Positions 28,908 through 38,239 of a stretch of DNA of 64,000 nucleotides are shown here, one piece after another. The position numbers and the translations under genes are program-made. Source of the DNA: Bacillota bacterium (GTDB taxonomy: Bacteria > Bacillota_I > Bacilli_A > Acholeplasmatales > Acholeplasmataceae). Where the stretch lies: contig JAHISX010000084.1 in NCBI GenBank assembly GCA_018817915.1, positions 1-64,000 on the forward strand, given 5' to 3'. Numbering within the stretch: the stretch's first letter is position 1; each line of letters opens with the position of its first letter. Under the pieces are notes generated by a model. It was not told where the DNA came from and made no database searches. It saw only the letters and a list, made by a program, of their open reading frames with translations.

Positions 28908-30692
28908 TTAGATTTCTTGTGCATCATACTGAAGTTGATATAAATTGTAATATAAGCCTTTTTGTTTTAAGAGTTCTTGATGTGTACCTTCTTCTTTGAT
29001 TTCACCCTTTTGCATAACTAGAATCTTATTGCTATGCTGGATGGTTGATAATCTGTGAGCAACAATCAACATGGTTGATATATTCATCATTTTTTCTAAT
29101 GATTGTTGGATGAGTTCTTCGGTTTCACTATCGATGTTTGCTGTTGCTTCATCTAAGATCATGAGGCTAGGCTTATATACCAATGCTCTGGCGAAACTGA
29201 TGAGTTGACGTTGTCCACTAGAAAAATTATTACCTCGTTCTAGTACCATATGATTATAGCCATCATTCAATCGATCAATAAACGTGTTTGCTCCAACATA
29301 GTTTGAAGCTGATATAACTTCATCAATGGTAATTTCGTCGTCTCTCAATGTAATATTATCAGCAATTGATCCGCTAAATAAGAACACATCTTGAAGCATT
29401 TGACCTATATGTTTTCTAAGTGAAGAACGTTTGATCTTTCTAATATCAATACCATCAATTAAGATTTGTCCTTTTTGAATTTCATAGTTTCGAACAATTA
29501 AACTTAAGATGGTTGTTTTACCAGAACCAGTTGCTCCAACGAAAGCTACAGTATCACCAGGATTAACTTTGAAACTAATCCCCTTTAATACCCATTCATC
29601 CTTCAAATAATAAAACCAAACATCCTTAAATTCGATTCTTCCTGAAAATTCAGCTAGTTCTACAGCATCTTCAGCATCGGTAATTTCAGGTACAGTATCT
29701 AAAACATCAAATACTTTTTCTGCAGCAGCAAAACCACTTTGCATGACATTGAACTGCTCTGCTAATTCTTGTATTGGTTCAAAGAAATCTCTAACATAGT
29801 AAAAATATGAGAAGAGAAGACCAGCAGTAAATGCCGTTGTTAAGACCTCTTGGTAACCTATGTATAAAACAATTAAAGTTCCAACCATTGATAATCCATA
29901 GATTGTCGGTCTGAAAATACCAAAGACTAAAATTTCTTGTAGATAGCTATTTCTTAATTTTTTGCTATTATATTGAAATTCTTTTCTCTTCTTTTCTTGC
30001 TGATTAAATATTTGTGTAACTTTCATTCCAGAAAGGTTTTCTGATAGGAATGCATTAACTTCGGAAAGACTTGCTCTAACTCTTCTATACGAAGCTCTAG
30101 AGAACTTTCTAAATAGATATGCTGCCAGTATTACAATTGGAATCACAATGATAACATAAAGCGTGATTCGATAATTTAAAATAAATAGAACAATTAGAAT
30201 TGCAAATAGATATAATATATTTCTAATCAGATTAACCGCAACTGAAGTATACATTTCAGAAATTGTATTGGTATCATTGGTGACTCTAGTGACCAGTTTA
30301 CCAACCGGTACTTGATTGACTTGACCAATCGCTAAGTTTTCAATATGATTAAAAACATCATTTCTTAAGACTACTACAGTTTTTTGTCCTACCTTTTGGA
30401 GCATATAATTTTGATAAAAGTTTGTAAAATTACCTAAAAACATTGAAAACAAGAATGCTCCACCCATTAAGAAAATGTATAAGACTTGTTGGTCTCTTGC
30501 CATCGTGGTGCTGCTTACAATATCAATGGTATATCCAATTAATAAAGCAGGTAACAACTGAATACCAATACCTACAAACATCAATATAATGATGAGTAGA
30601 AATTCTTTCTTATAAGGCATTGCATAGTTTATCAAACGTTTTAAAACTTCTTTGTCACTACGTTCTCTTGTATTATCTTTAAAGTCCTTCAT
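28908..30692 (-). CDS. ABC exporter half-transporter, canonical catalytic Glu
   Basis: GATGSGKTTI; FSSGQRQLISFARAL; LMILDEATANID. Confidence 0.95.
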   Translation of the reverse strand: MKDFKDNTRERSDKEVLKRLINYAMPYKKEFLLIIILMFVGIGIQLLPALLIGYTIDIVSSTTMARDQQVLYIFLMGGAFLFSMFLGNFTNFYQNYMLQKVGQKTVVVLRNDVFNHIENLAIGQVNQVPVGKLVTRVTNDTNTISEMYTSVAVNLIRNILYLFAILIVLFILNYRITLYVIIVIPIVILAAYLFRKFSRASYRRVRASLSEVNAFLSENLSGMKVTQIFNQQEKKRKEFQYNSKKLRNSYLQEILVFGIFRPTIYGLSMVGTLIVLYIGYQEVLTTAFTAGLLFSYFYYVRDFFEPIQELAEQFNVMQSGFAAAEKVFDVLDTVPEITDAEDAVELAEFSGRIEFKDVWFYYLKDEWVLKGISFKVNPGDTVAFVGATGSGKTTILSLIVRNYEIQKGQILIDGIDIRKIKRSSLRKHIGQMLQDVFLFSGSIADNITLRDDEITIDEVISASNYVGANTFIDRLNDGYNHMVLERGNNFSSGQRQLISFARALVYKPSLMILDEATANIDSETEELIQQSLEKMMNISTMLIVAHRLSTIQHSNKILVMQKGEIKEEGTHQELLKQKGLYYNLYQLQYDAQEI

Positions 30693-32490
30693 GATTATCG
30701 CCTCCTTGAACTAGATTTTCTAATGTCTGGCGTTTAACCATATCTTGATATAAGGCAGATGCTTTCATCAGTGTTGCATGACTACCAATTGCTGAAATTC
30801 TACCTTGATCTAATAATATAATTTTATCCATCTTTTTAACTGTTGATATACGATGAGCTATAAAGATGGTTGTTTTTCCTTTTCTTACTTTATGAAGATT
30901 ATTAATAATTGCATCTTCTGTTTTAGTATCAACAGCGGATACAGAATCATCTAAAATTAAGATCTCAGGGTTCTTCGCTAATGCTCTAGCAATACTGATT
31001 CTTTGTTTTTGACCACCAGAAACAGTCACTCCACGTTCACCAAGAATCGTGTTGAATTGTTCTTTAAATTCCATGACATTTTCATAGACATCAGCTAATC
31101 TCGCTGATTCTCTGATCGCATTTTCGTCAGGGACTTCATATGCAAAACCTATATTATTAGTAATCGTGTCTGAAAACAAGAAATTATCTTGTGGTACATA
31201 ACCAATTGTTTGTCTGACTGATTTCAAGGTGAGCTTCATAATATCATGATCTCCGATGAAGACTGAATCTTCATCAAGATTATAGATACGTAATAGAAGG
31301 TCTACTAAACTACTCTTCCCACTACCTGTGCGTCCTAAAATACCGACCATTTCACCAGCCTTTATATCAAAGGATACATTTTTTAAGACGGGTTCTTCTC
31401 CATCGGGATATTGGAATGTGAGATTCTTAACTGAAATACTTCCTTTTAAATCTTCAATATCAACCGCCTCAGCGCTATCTTTGATTTCAACTTCAGAATT
31501 CAAGAACTTATCAATGCGTATAGCGCTAGCTTTTGCTTGTGATTGAATTTGTATGAATCTTGAAATTGCCATCACTGGCCAAATCAAAGTAAAGAAATAA
31601 CTGATATATTCTGTAAGCTGACCAGTTGTAAGTCCCGTTCCATCTGTTCTAAGTACTAAGAAGCTTCCATACATGATAATCAGTAAGATAATAAGATTGA
31701 GTGCAAGTGATATCGCAATATTGACTGTAATGATGAATTTGACAAAAACCATGTTTTTGTTATATAAATCTGTATTTCTTTTGTTAAAGAAAATAGCTTC
31801 TTTTGTTTCTCTTACAAATGCTTTAATGACTGAAATACCTGAAAAGTTTTCTTGTGTGAAATCACTTAATTGTTCAAATGATTCTTGTCTTTTCTTAAAA
31901 ATTGATGCAATAGATTTACGTGCTATGCCTAACATAACACCTAAAATAAGCATTGGAATTGCTGCATATAATGTCAATCGAGCATTTAAACTTGCCATAC
32001 GATATAAAGCAAAGCTTCCAAGCATCAATCCATCTACTAGTGTTAAAATACCAGGACCATAAACTTGACGTACAGCTTCTAGATCATTGATAAAATACGC
32101 CATGAGCCCTCCAACCTTCTCTTGACTGTAGTAGCTTTGAGATAATTTGGTTGCATGAACAAACATAGCATTTCTTAAATTATATTCAATTCTTCTTGAT
32201 GCACCAAAAATCGTATATCTCCAAAGAAAACGCCCTAAAGTGATCAATCCTGCAAGTATTGCTATTTGCAGAATGGAATCTTTTATGGCTTGTGTGTCTG
32301 GAGTATCTGATTTTAATGTGTCAATGATTCCCCCAACTAGTTTCGGTATATCGAGTTGAATCCAGTCAACATAGATTAAAACTCCAATCCCTATAATAAA
32401 ATAAAGGGCGTATTTGAGGTAATATTTTCTAAAGTGTTTCCCTAATAACATGATGTTCTCCTTCGTGACTACAATACTATTATAGTACAT
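30679..32490 (-). CDS. ABC exporter half-transporter, degenerate Walker B
   Basis: GRTGSGKSSL; VSGGQKQRISIARAL; ILILDDSVSAVD; probable start MLLGKHFRKYYLKY. Confidence 0.94.
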   Translation of the reverse strand: MYYNSIVVTKENIMLLGKHFRKYYLKYALYFIIGIGVLIYVDWIQLDIPKLVGGIIDTLKSDTPDTQAIKDSILQIAILAGLITLGRFLWRYTIFGASRRIEYNLRNAMFVHATKLSQSYYSQEKVGGLMAYFINDLEAVRQVYGPGILTLVDGLMLGSFALYRMASLNARLTLYAAIPMLILGVMLGIARKSIASIFKKRQESFEQLSDFTQENFSGISVIKAFVRETKEAIFFNKRNTDLYNKNMVFVKFIITVNIAISLALNLIILLIIMYGSFLVLRTDGTGLTTGQLTEYISYFFTLIWPVMAISRFIQIQSQAKASAIRIDKFLNSEVEIKDSAEAVDIEDLKGSISVKNLTFQYPDGEEPVLKNVSFDIKAGEMVGILGRTGSGKSSLVDLLLRIYNLDEDSVFIGDHDIMKLTLKSVRQTIGYVPQDNFLFSDTITNNIGFAYEVPDENAIRESARLADVYENVMEFKEQFNTILGERGVTVSGGQKQRISIARALAKNPEILILDDSVSAVDTKTEDAIINNLHKVRKGKTTIFIAHRISTVKKMDKIILLDQGRISAIGSHATLMKASALYQDMVKRQTLENLVQGGDNHEGL

Positions 32491-32560
32491 GATGCCCTAA
32501 TAACAATAAAGACGTTTAAAATAAACGCTTTATTGGTAAAAATATTTGGTTTTTCGTCAT

Positions 32561-32962
32561 TTATTCAACGATTATTTTAACATTATCGCCATCAGCTGAT
32601 TGAATATTTACAATCTCACCCATGACACCTTGGCTGATCATTTCAAGTAATGCATCAATATCAATGTCTGTATCTTGCAAGTTCATCTTGAATTTATCAG
32701 TTTTAAGTAATTTTGCAAACTCAATTGGTATTTGTACTCTAACAACATCTCCATCCTGAGAATCCACTAAAATCTTTAGCATTCTAAATGGCGCTTTCTT
32801 TGGATTTGTTACAATCACTTGTTCAGCAAATTTTTCTTCTGATGGACGTTCCATAGAAGATAATAATCTTTCTGCATCATCAGCATTGATAACGCCTTTA
32901 GCAAGTAAATCTAATATTTTCATTCTTTCTTCTTTAAGTTGGTCTTTTGACATTTCATTCAC
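32561..32962 (-). CDS. SHOCT-like/YvlB N-terminal-like small protein
   Basis: RMKILDLLAKGVINADDAERLLSSME helical-hairpin motif; C-terminal LLEMISQ...DGDNVKIIVE. Confidence 0.6.
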   Translation of the reverse strand: MNEMSKDQLKEERMKILDLLAKGVINADDAERLLSSMERPSEEKFAEQVIVTNPKKAPFRMLKILVDSQDGDVVRVQIPIEFAKLLKTDKFKMNLQDTDIDIDALLEMISQGVMGEIVNIQSADGDNVKIIVE

Positions 32963-32973
32963 CTTTTCTTGGA

Positions 32974-33177
32974 TTATTTTTTAAATTCTTGAAATTGCTC
33001 AGGAATACTGTTGAATTGAGCTAAATCTTGTTCTTGTTCTTCGATTCTGTAAAAGACATTATGTACAACGTGTTCAGGTTGCATAGCATATAAGCTACAT
33101 AATTGACTTTCACCTCTTGTATTTGCGCTTCTGTGTTCTTGGTAAATTTGAGTTGGATGGAATAGATTCTTTCTCAT
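32974..33177 (-). CDS. Small hypothetical protein (67 aa)
   Basis: ORF in tight co-oriented array between the DUF2089-like and SHOCT-like genes. Confidence 0.5.
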   Translation of the reverse strand: MRKNLFHPTQIYQEHRSANTRGESQLCSLYAMQPEHVVHNVFYRIEEQEQDLAQFNSIPEQFQEFKK

Positions 33178-33185
33178 GATGTCAC

Positions 33186-33602
33186 CTATTTTCCTTTCTT
33201 GAAGATTTCGACTGCATCAGCAACCGTAAGTTCTCCTTTTTCGATTTTTTCTAATATGCTTGCTTTGCTCACTTTTGGAGCTTCTGGTTCTTTGTTGATT
33301 TGTTCATCCTCAAATGGTTCTAAGGAATAACCAAGTCCAACAATAACATCATCAAGCATTTTTTTAACTGTTGGGTAACTAATATTAAGTTCCTTTTCAA
33401 TCATCTTGATATTTCCTCTGTTTTTAATAAAGACTTCGATGAAATATAATTTTTCTGTTTCGAGATAATTAAATTTAGATAATGTGAAGTCACCTTCAAT
33501 GGTTGTATCGCAATGATCACAATGTAATTTGACAACATTTAAGCTATGTTTACATACTGGGCAAGTGCTTAAGACTGGGTTTACTTTACTTCGTTCTTTC
33601 AT
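33186..33602 (-). CDS. DUF2089-like zinc-ribbon/HTH protein
   Basis: CPVCKHSLNVVKLHCDHCDTTIEGDFTLSKFNYLETEKLYFIEVFIKNRGNIKMIEKELNISYPTVKKML. Confidence 0.85.
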   Translation of the reverse strand: MKERSKVNPVLSTCPVCKHSLNVVKLHCDHCDTTIEGDFTLSKFNYLETEKLYFIEVFIKNRGNIKMIEKELNISYPTVKKMLDDVIVGLGYSLEPFEDEQINKEPEAPKVSKASILEKIEKGELTVADAVEIFKKGK

Positions 33603-33634
33603 TTGTATTTCTCCTTTAATTTGATTTTTTATTT

Positions 33635-33751
33635 TTATAATGAATTAACATCGTAATAGGTTAACAACATCGTTTGATTCAGAGAATATCTAATTGTTTG
33701 ATCTTGTTTTTCCTGATGTATTTTAATGTGTTTCTTTTTAATTTGTCTCAT
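33635..33751 (-). CDS. Small ORF, 38 aa, not in the supplied track
   Basis: MRQIKKKHIKIHQEKQDQTIRYSLNQTMLLTYYDVNSL*; strong RBS aaaaaggagaaaaac immediately upstream; co-oriented. Confidence 0.5.
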   Translation of the reverse strand: MRQIKKKHIKIHQEKQDQTIRYSLNQTMLLTYYDVNSL

Positions 33752-33765
33752 TGTTTTTCTCCTTT

Positions 33766-34128
33766 TTATATCGTTTTCATATATACCCTAACATTGTCGT
33801 GTGTCTTAATATCAATTTTGATACCTCTCATAGAAATGAGTTGAAGCATTTCACTGAAGTTTACTGGTAGTTGATCGCTGATAGGACTTGTACTATTTTT
33901 TATTTTTCTTGGTATGAATAATTTAGCTAAAACAATTGGCATTGGTAGGAACAATAGGATTCCTAAAAATATAGTTGCTCCTTTACTCTCTGGTACCCTG
34001 ATTCTTACTTTGAGGAAGAACGCTTTTTTAGGTTTACGTTCTTTTGGAATTTTATATAAAAGATTATATGCCTTTGTTGTGTCAAGTTCATTATTATTCA
34101 ATTGATTTAACACTTCATATTTTGTCAT
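33766..34128 (-). CDS. SHOCT-like small membrane protein, paralogous to 32561..32962
   Basis: KYEVLNQLNNNELDTTKAYNLLYK motif; one TM (ATIFLGILLFLPMPIVLAKLF); C-terminal MLQLISMRGIKIDIKTHDNVRVYM. Confidence 0.6.
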   Translation of the reverse strand: MTKYEVLNQLNNNELDTTKAYNLLYKIPKERKPKKAFFLKVRIRVPESKGATIFLGILLFLPMPIVLAKLFIPRKIKNSTSPISDQLPVNFSEMLQLISMRGIKIDIKTHDNVRVYMKTI

Positions 34129-34345
34129 TTTTTGTTCGCCTTTATTGATTTATTTAATTTACACCTTAATTATATTCATTTTTAATCCAAATGTCAACAC
34201 TTTTATTGAAAAAAAGTTAATAAAATTAATTTTTGCCTTAATTTTATTGATATTTTTAACTTTTTACTTAATTTTATTTACTTTTACCTATTTTTTTGTT
34301 CATTTTTGCGTTATAATATGTTCTAGAAGGAGGTTGATGTATCTT

Positions 34346-35560
34346 ATGGAACGATTAATTGAAAGATTTATTAAATATGTTAAGGTCGATACACAATCAG
34401 ATCACGATTCAACGACATTCCCATCAACTGAAAAACAAAAGGATTTAAGTAGAATATTATTAGAAGAATTAAAAGGTATGGGTTTACCAGCATTTTTAGA
34501 TGATTATGGGTACGTATACGCGAAGATCAATAAGAATAAGGAAGGCGCGTACGCGATAGGGTTTGTCGCACATGTAGATACTTCTCCTGATGCACCGGGT
34601 AAAGATGTTCATCCTAGAATCATTAAAAAGTATGATGGATCAGAAATCAAACTGAATGATAAGATATCCATGAATCCAGTTGCATTCCCTAGTTTAAAGC
34701 GTGTTATCGGTGATGATATCATTGTCACTGATGGCAATACATTATTAGGTGCTGATGATAAATGTGGCGTAGCTGAAATTATGGAACTTGCACAATATTT
34801 TGTTGCTCACCCCGAAGAAAAGCACGGAGACATTTATATTTGTTTCACTCCAGATGAAGAAATCGGTAATGGTGCTAACCATTTCGATTATGATTATTTC
34901 AAAGCTGATTTTGCTTACACCGCTGATGGTAGTGAAGTTGGTGGAATTGAATATGAGAATTTCAATGCTGCAGGAGTAAACCTTTCCTTCATCGGAAAGA
35001 GTATTCATCCGGGTTCAGCTAAAAACAAGCTGATCAACGCACTACATTTAGCTATGGAATTTCATGATATGCTTCCTAAATTTAAAAATCCCGCATATAC
35101 AGAAAATTATGAAGGATTCAATCACTTAACAAATTTAAAAGGTGAAGTTGAACAAGCGCATGCACACTATATCATTAGAAATCATGATATGAATCTATTT
35201 AATGAACAAAAGAAAGAATTTGAAGTCATTAAAGACTATATGAATGAAAAGTATGGATATCAAGCAGTTGAATTAACAATCACAGATAGTTACTTCAATA
35301 TGTATGAAGTCCTAAAAGATCATATGTATGTCATCGATATTGCTAAGCAAGCGATTATCAATGCTGGGCTCACCCCTCAAGCAGAACCCATTCGTGGTGG
35401 TACTGATGGGGCAAGACTAACTTATGAAGGTTTGTTGTGTCCTAATTTAGGTACTGGTGGATACCAATTCCATGGACGCTTGGAATTTGCATCCATCCAG
35501 CAGATGGAAAAAGCAGTCCAAGTCTTAATTGAAATTGTAAAATTAGGATCAAATAAATAA
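34346..35560 (+). CDS. pepT: Peptidase T (tripeptide aminopeptidase)
   Basis: IGFVAHVDTSPDAPG; LLGADDKCGVAEIMELA; TPDEEIGNGANHFDYDYF; RGGTDGARLT; RBS aaggagg before ATG 34346. Confidence 0.94.
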   Translation: MERLIERFIKYVKVDTQSDHDSTTFPSTEKQKDLSRILLEELKGMGLPAFLDDYGYVYAKINKNKEGAYAIGFVAHVDTSPDAPGKDVHPRIIKKYDGSEIKLNDKISMNPVAFPSLKRVIGDDIIVTDGNTLLGADDKCGVAEIMELAQYFVAHPEEKHGDIYICFTPDEEIGNGANHFDYDYFKADFAYTADGSEVGGIEYENFNAAGVNLSFIGKSIHPGSAKNKLINALHLAMEFHDMLPKFKNPAYTENYEGFNHLTNLKGEVEQAHAHYIIRNHDMNLFNEQKKEFEVIKDYMNEKYGYQAVELTITDSYFNMYEVLKDHMYVIDIAKQAIINAGLTPQAEPIRGGTDGARLTYEGLLCPNLGTGGYQFHGRLEFASIQQMEKAVQVLIEIVKLGSNK

Positions 35561-35563
35561 AAG

Positions 35564-35608
35564 AAAAAGAATTCAGCTTGCTAGGCAAGTTAACTGAATT
35601 CTTTTTTT
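35564..35608. terminator. Bidirectional terminator between pepT and the 90-aa gene
   Basis: AAAAAGAATTCAG / CTGAATTCTTTTT outer stem with inner CTTGC-tag-GCAAG. Confidence 0.75.
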
Positions 35609-35879
35609 AGTCATACAAACTAAATAAGGGAAAAATGACAATACCTAGATACAAAGTTACCTTCATATAAGTTGCAAAATCTTTAAACGGCCTTTTAAAT
35701 ATCTTTTCTGTCCAAAGTATGCAAACATAATCAAATGCTAATAAAACAAAAGACAATACTGAAAATATGATTTTTCTATCGAGTATTTCTAGTACATTAG
35801 GGTTTGAATAAGAAATGATATTTACACTGATATAGAGGATTAACCCAAATCCTAAATAGGTATATTTTAAGATTGCCAT
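35607..35879 (-). CDS. Small membrane protein (90 aa)
   Basis: Hydrophobic segments; overlaps the end of the upstream Sel1-repeat gene. Confidence 0.6.
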   Translation of the reverse strand: MAILKYTYLGFGLILYISVNIISYSNPNVLEILDRKIIFSVLSFVLLAFDYVCILWTEKIFKRPFKDFATYMKVTLYLGIVIFPLFSLYD

Positions 35880-37129
35880 TGTGATTTTTGTAGTTTCTCG
35901 TAATTATTGATTGAGAACATCAACTTAACAGCGATTTCTAATCCTTGTGCTGCAGCTTTTTCCCATAGTTCTTTCGCTTTAGCTTCATCTTTTTCGACAA
36001 TAGCACCTTCAAAATAGATCATACCCAAATTATATTGTGCAATTGCTAAATTAGCGTTAGCAGATTTTTCATACCAATAGAATGCTTTACTCATGTTTTG
36101 TGGAACCCCATCACCCTTTTGATACATAACAGCTAAATTATATTGCGCATGAGGATGTTCAAGATCTGCTGCTTGTTCTAAAAGTCTTGCAACCAATGCA
36201 AAATCTTTATCTTCGTGTTTAATTAAAAGCATTGCTAAATGATATAAAGCATTCTTATCTTTCTTTAAAGCTGCTTTTTCATACCATAAAACTGCTTGAT
36301 CAATATTTTGAGCAACACCTTTACCATTCTGATAATATAAGCCAACATAGTATTCTGCTTCTGTATGTCCTTGTTTGGCAGCAACCATAAACCATTCAAA
36401 TGCTTTAAGTGGATATTTAGGTTCCTTTTCATGGTAGTAGAGTCCTAAAGTGAATGCAGCAAGACCATATTGCTGGCTAGCAGCTCTTTCTAGATAGATT
36501 TCAGCAGTTGACCACTGTTGTTCTTCAAGTGCATTAACAGCCAATGCATACTGTGCATATGGATGATCTTGCTTAGCAGCAAGTTCATAATAGTGCTTTG
36601 CACTTTCTGCTTGCTTCTCATCGTGACCAATTGTTTCATAGATCATACCGAGCATGTATTGAGAATCACTGTATCCAAGTTCAGAAGCTTTTAAAAACCA
36701 TTCAATGGCTTTAAATATATAGCGTTGAACATTAAATCCATAATAATAGTAAGTTCCTAAAATGTGAATACTGACTGGATCTTTCTTTTCAGCTTCCATG
36801 AGTAAGATTTCATAGTTCTTTTTAAAATATTCTTTAGCTGCTTCTTCATCTTTATCAACACCAGTGCCTGTATGCAACATCAATCCAATAGCATATCCAC
36901 ATTTCGCACTACCTAAAGATGCACCTTTGCGATAATGATCCATCGCCAAATTGTAATCAATAGAAACGCCATCGCCTAAACCATAAAAACGGCCTAGGAA
37001 ATAGTAAGCATCTGCATGTCCTTGATTAGCAGCTAGATTGAAATGTTCAATCGCAACCATGATATTTTTTTTAGGTGTATTCAAGACGTAATTGGATAAA
37101 CCTGCTTGATAATTTGTATTTGCATTCAT
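35867..37129 (-). CDS. Sel1-like repeat (TPR-like) protein
   Basis: Many ~36-aa Sel1 units, e.g. AEYYVGLYYQNGKGVAQNIDQAVLWYEKAA. Confidence 0.92.
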   Translation of the reverse strand: MNANTNYQAGLSNYVLNTPKKNIMVAIEHFNLAANQGHADAYYFLGRFYGLGDGVSIDYNLAMDHYRKGASLGSAKCGYAIGLMLHTGTGVDKDEEAAKEYFKKNYEILLMEAEKKDPVSIHILGTYYYYGFNVQRYIFKAIEWFLKASELGYSDSQYMLGMIYETIGHDEKQAESAKHYYELAAKQDHPYAQYALAVNALEEQQWSTAEIYLERAASQQYGLAAFTLGLYYHEKEPKYPLKAFEWFMVAAKQGHTEAEYYVGLYYQNGKGVAQNIDQAVLWYEKAALKKDKNALYHLAMLLIKHEDKDFALVARLLEQAADLEHPHAQYNLAVMYQKGDGVPQNMSKAFYWYEKSANANLAIAQYNLGMIYFEGAIVEKDEAKAKELWEKAAAQGLEIAVKLMFSINNYEKLQKSQWQS

Positions 37130-37186
37130 ATAATCAACTCCAATACTATGATAACATAAAGCAACTTTTTATTCATGCAAAAAGAA

Positions 37187-37204
37187 AGCCACTAATTAGT
37201 GGCT
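37187..37204 (-). terminator. Terminator after the 297-aa membrane protein gene
   Basis: Perfect palindrome AGCCACTAATTAGTGGCT with minus-strand T-rich tail. Confidence 0.6.
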
Positions 37205-37210
37205 ATCGTT

Positions 37211-38104
37211 TTATTTAAATGCTTCTAAATCTTTTTTAATCTTCCCATGTGTTTGGTTGTAGATGCTTCTAAATGAAATTAGGATACCTATCGCAACAAA
37301 TACTAGACTCATAATTAAATTTGAAGTGAATCCTAATTCTGGATCACTAATCACTTCTTGAAATGGTACTCCAGTTGTAGTTGCAAATGAAGAATAAAGT
37401 AAATACATGTAGCCTGGTGCTACAATTGCTGAAAAGATGGCGATAACAATCGGAACATAGGAAGCTTTTGGTCCACCACCAAGCTTATAACCATAAAATG
37501 ATGCTAAAGGAATTAAAGCATAAAGCAATCCAACAAAGTATCCGAAATCAAAGACAATCGCTGCAGGAATCAGTCCAACGACTGCACCAATGAAAGCAAG
37601 GATTAAACTTTTAATTAAATGCTTCGTCGATTTAGCTTCACTTTGAATGTAGGTATCTGCTTTTTCAACAAATGATTTAACACAAGCAGCATGTACACCT
37701 ACTTTTACACCTTTAATGATTTTATATGTGTCAACATCATCTAATCCACAAAATGGACAGTGCTCAAGGTTATTCAACCCTTCTTCATTAAATACTGTAG
37801 TTAATTTGTTCAACAAAGCATAATATTTATCGTTTGCTTTTTTTGATTTGAGTGGTTGAACTATTGCGTTATCAATGAGTCCAACTGATTCGATTCTAGG
37901 AATAGGGAATCCACTGACTTTACGAATTTTAACAAATGTTTCTTTAGATATCTTTTTATCAAATGCGAAAATTAAGCAAAACTGTTTGATTAAAGGATCA
38001 TAGCGATACTCAATAATTGAATAGTGATATCCTTCATTTTTCCCGGTGCAAGCACCATCTGTAACACTCAGCCCATAAGCAAGAGCTATTTTATCCAAAT
38101 TCAT
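37211..38104 (-). CDS. Membrane protein with a CPFC...HAAC zinc-ribbon-like segment
   Basis: EHCPFCGLDDVDTYKIIKGVKVGVHAACVKSF followed by several TM segments. Confidence 0.7.
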   Translation of the reverse strand: MNLDKIALAYGLSVTDGACTGKNEGYHYSIIEYRYDPLIKQFCLIFAFDKKISKETFVKIRKVSGFPIPRIESVGLIDNAIVQPLKSKKANDKYYALLNKLTTVFNEEGLNNLEHCPFCGLDDVDTYKIIKGVKVGVHAACVKSFVEKADTYIQSEAKSTKHLIKSLILAFIGAVVGLIPAAIVFDFGYFVGLLYALIPLASFYGYKLGGGPKASYVPIVIAIFSAIVAPGYMYLLYSSFATTTGVPFQEVISDPELGFTSNLIMSLVFVAIGILISFRSIYNQTHGKIKKDLEAFK

Positions 38105-38201
38105 TTTTTCCCTCCATAATGATACATCTTGTTTTTATGATAGCAAATTCATCATGAATAAACAATCACATTTTATATTTTTTCTATATTTATCAAGAAA
38201 A

Positions 38202-38221
38202 AAGACCACTTATGTGGTCTT
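38202..38221 (-). terminator. Terminator of the serine hydrolase gene
   Basis: AAGACCAC-TTAT-GTGGTCTT; minus-strand T-tract. Confidence 0.65.
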
Positions 38222-38239
38222 AAATGTCTTTTTAAATGA

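Noticed and set aside
34145-34345. Annotated N-terminal extension of pepT (67 residues)
   Set aside because: Low-complexity hydrophobic translation of an AT-rich intergenic region; RBS and conserved start MERLIERF are at 34346.
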